DNA of 64,000 nucleotides. Source: Minicystis rosea. GTDB lineage: Bacteria; Myxococcota_A; Polyangia; Polyangiales; Polyangiaceae. The position numbers were made by a program, and so were the translations under genes. The notes under the pieces are model-generated. The model was not told the origin of the DNA. It made no database searches and was given only the letters and a program-made list of their open reading frames with translations. Each line of letters starts with the position of its first letter. Within the stretch, counting starts at the first letter, position 1. Of the stretch, positions 62,201-64,000 are shown piece after piece. The DNA lies in contig CP016211.1 in assembly GCA_001931535.1 (NCBI GenBank), positions 14,275,501-14,339,500 on the forward strand, in the 5' to 3' direction.

Positions 62201-64000
62201 ATGAAAGACTTGTTCCACGTCAGATCGAGCACCTTGCCCGACACGACGCGAGTCGCCGGTTTCCGGGGAGTGGAAGGCATCTCCCGACCCTATGAGATGA
62301 GCCTCTTCCTGCTCCTGGGATCCGAGGGGCAAGAGCTCGATCTCGGCGACGTGATCGGCGCCAAAGCGACGCTCGCGATCGATCGGGACGACGGCCGCGC
62401 GCCCTTCGTCTTTCATGGCATCTTCGCGGCCTTCGAGCTGCTCCACGAGAGCGAGGGACAATCCCTCTTCCACGCCACGTTGGTGCCGCAGCTCTGGCAG
62501 CTCGGCCAAACCCTTCACAGCCGCGTCTTCACCAACCTGAGCATCCCCGACATCCTCCGAGAGGTGCTCGAGGACAGCGGGCTCGGCAGCGATGATTTCA
62601 TTCTCCGCCTCGCCGGCGACTACCGGCCGGAGGAGCATGTCTGTCAGTACCAGGAGAGCAACCTGGACTTCATCTCGCGCTGGATGGAGCGCGAAGGGAT
62701 GTATTACTACTTCGAGCAGGGCGACGCGTCCGAGCGGCTCGTCATCGCCGACAACAAGTCGTTTCACGGCGCGCTCGAGGACGCGAAGGTCCGCTATTTC
62801 GCGCTCGCCGGACACGATGCCAGCGCGAAGGAGGCGCTCCACACCTTCACGTGCAAGCACCGCGCGCTCCCCGCCGGCGTCCGGCTCAAGGACTACGACT
62901 ATGCCCGACCGACGCTCGACGTCTCCGGCAGCGCCTCGGTGTCGAAGACGGGCCTCGGTGAGATCAACGCCCACGGCGGGCGCTTCTTCTCCCCGGAGGA
63001 CGGCCGGCGCCTCGCCACGATCCGCGCGGAGGAGCTCCTCGCTCGGCAGGTCGTCTATCGCGGCGCCGGCACCGCGCTCTACCTGCGCCCCGGCTATTGC
63101 TTCGCGCTCGAGGATCACCCCCGCGCGGCCTTCGACACCAAATACCTCGTCGTCCACGCCGAGCACCAAGGCAATCAAGGCATCGGCTCTCCCGAAATAC
63201 GCGCGCTCACGGGGATCGAAGGCGATCGGGCCTATTGGGTGGAGATCGCCGCCATCCCCGCTTCCGCGCAGTTTCGCGCCGAGCGCAAGACACCGTGGCC
63301 GCGTGTCCATGGCTTCGAGAACGCCGTCGTCTGCGGGCCGATCGAGAGCGAGTATGCCCAGATCGACGCCGCCGGCCGATACCACGTCAAGCTCCAGTTC
63401 GACGAGAGCGAGCTCAAGGATGGCAGGGCTTCCACCTGGGTACGCATGCTCCAGCCGCACGGCGGCACCGTGGAGGGTTGGCACTTCCCGCTGCGCAAAG
63501 GGACGGAGGTCCTCATCACCTTCCTCGGCGGCGATCCGGATCGGCCGGTGATCGCCGGCGTCGTCCCCAACCTGCACACGCCGAGCCCCGTCACCCAACA
63601 GAATCACACCACCAACATCATCCAGACCGGCGGGCACAACCGCTTCGAGCTGGAAGACAAGGCCGGTCACGAGCGCATCACGCTCAAGACGCCTTACGCC
63701 AACAGCATGCTTCGTTTGGGCGCGCCCAACGACAATCACAACTTCATCGTCAAGACGGACGGCAACGGCCTCCTCCACTACGGGACCAACCTCGATCTCA
63801 ACGTCGGTGGCTTCACGGCGAACCTGTTCATCGGCGGCACGGCCTCGGTCACCGTGGGGATGACGGCCGAGGTGTTCGTCGGCAGCAAGTTCTCGGTCAG
63901 CGTCGGGCCCGAGTTCGGGGTCAAAGCGCTGAAGGTCGAGAACTCGGACCTCGAGATCCTCAAGATCAACACCAAGACCGAAGAGTCCAAGGTGAAGTCG
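62201..64000 (+). CDS. vgrG: type VI secretion tip protein VgrG (3' partial)
   Basis: 600 codons are present from ATG 62201, open to the window end, so the C-terminus is missing. Residues 1 to about 330 are the gp27-like base (HSRVFTNLSIPDILREVLED, VCQYQESNLDFISRWMEREG, MYYYFEQGDASERLV, the diagnostic VgrG/TssI stretch). Residues about 370-470 are the gp5-like OB fold (ENAVVCGPIESEYAQIDAAG, STWVRMLQPHGG, EVLITFLGGDPDRPVIAGVV). From 480 on, the spike begins (NRFELEDKAGHERITLKTPY). VgrG trimers cap the T6SS tube and carry effectors. The upstream DUF2169 protein is the likely adaptor. Confidence 0.95.
   Translation, partial: MKDLFHVRSSTLPDTTRVAGFRGVEGISRPYEMSLFLLLGSEGQELDLGDVIGAKATLAIDRDDGRAPFVFHGIFAAFELLHESEGQSLFHATLVPQLWQLGQTLHSRVFTNLSIPDILREVLEDSGLGSDDFILRLAGDYRPEEHVCQYQESNLDFISRWMEREGMYYYFEQGDASERLVIADNKSFHGALEDAKVRYFALAGHDASAKEALHTFTCKHRALPAGVRLKDYDYARPTLDVSGSASVSKTGLGEINAHGGRFFSPEDGRRLATIRAEELLARQVVYRGAGTALYLRPGYCFALEDHPRAAFDTKYLVVHAEHQGNQGIGSPEIRALTGIEGDRAYWVEIAAIPASAQFRAERKTPWPRVHGFENAVVCGPIESEYAQIDAAGRYHVKLQFDESELKDGRASTWVRMLQPHGGTVEGWHFPLRKGTEVLITFLGGDPDRPVIAGVVPNLHTPSPVTQQNHTTNIIQTGGHNRFELEDKAGHERITLKTPYANSMLRLGAPNDNHNFIVKTDGNGLLHYGTNLDLNVGGFTANLFIGGTASVTVGMTAEVFVGSKFSVSVGPEFGVKALKVENSDLEILKINTKTEESKVKS

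Noticed and set aside
62005..62280. Minus-strand 91-codon frame before vgrG, with fairly normal composition
   Set aside because: Overlaps the vgrG start and its ribosome site, no recognisable family.
62592..63551. Plus-strand frame of 319 codons inside vgrG
   Set aside because: Ser/Arg-rich shift of the true VgrG frame that starts at 62201.
60221..63778. Minus-strand open frame of 1185 codons across DUF2169 and vgrG
   Set aside because: Spans two well-supported plus-strand genes and is low-complexity Arg/Ala/Ser.

Overview
The window is a GC-rich chromosomal segment from a myxobacterium, most likely of the Polyangium/Sorangium/Sandaracinus side of the group. The main pointers are a MYXO-CTERM-type C-terminus at the end of the gene at 52155-56408, many lipobox-bearing surface proteins built from Myxococcus-type Cys-rich repeats (CDDGN...GDGC), a large hybrid histidine kinase and TPR/HEAT giants. 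Coding density is high, with many ATGA stop/start overlaps. I see no tRNA, rRNA, CRISPR array or insertion sequence.

Layout. 1-6.6 kb: the 3' part of a double-core hybrid sensor kinase, a convergent cytochrome P450, a poly-Ser-linked surface lipoprotein and a small zinc-ribbon protein. 6.6-16.4 kb: an S41-peptidase-like lipoprotein, then the three-gene tyrosine/homogentisate operon (FAA hydrolase, hppD, hmgA; each junction is a 4-bp overlap), then a 1169-residue lipoprotein with 14 Cys-rich repeats and PPC-like domains. 16.6-27.3 kb, minus strand: a two-gene unit of fused single-chain xanthine dehydrogenase plus a DUF3887-like/alpha-beta hydrolase lipoprotein; an array of palindromic hairpins; a TerB-like protein; a propeller-like lipoprotein; and a bifunctional salicylyl-CoA 5-hydroxylase/Old-Yellow-Enzyme protein coupled to an unknown protein. 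27.6-34.6 kb: small membrane proteins, hisF translationally coupled to a 780-residue low-complexity membrane protein, and a universal stress protein. 34.7-40.7 kb: two TPR proteins, the first with an internal duplication and the second TPR plus HEAT. 41-43.4 kb: a small lipoprotein and an RsbR-like PAS-PAS-STAS protein.

43.5-64 kb is accessory and secretion-related. It holds a 1126-residue DUF4157 polymorphic-toxin candidate followed 16 bp later by a 182-residue candidate immunity protein; a dicarboxylate/glutamate symporter; three more Cys-rich surface lipoproteins; an unknown 421-residue protein and a possible myxobacterial TIGR02265-like protein; a DUF2169-pentapeptide-repeat adaptor/cargo protein; and a VgrG spike protein cut by the window end. 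The last two point to a type VI secretion effector module that probably continues to the right. The DUF4157 pair recalls cargo of contractile injection systems.

Transcription units are often closed by strong GC hairpins, several of them bidirectional between convergent genes. A family of GGGGCCGCTTGCGGCCCC palindromes occurs at 22.4 kb and again inside the 3' end of the flavoenzyme gene at 25.0 kb. All functional calls come from reading motifs by eye; no database search was run.
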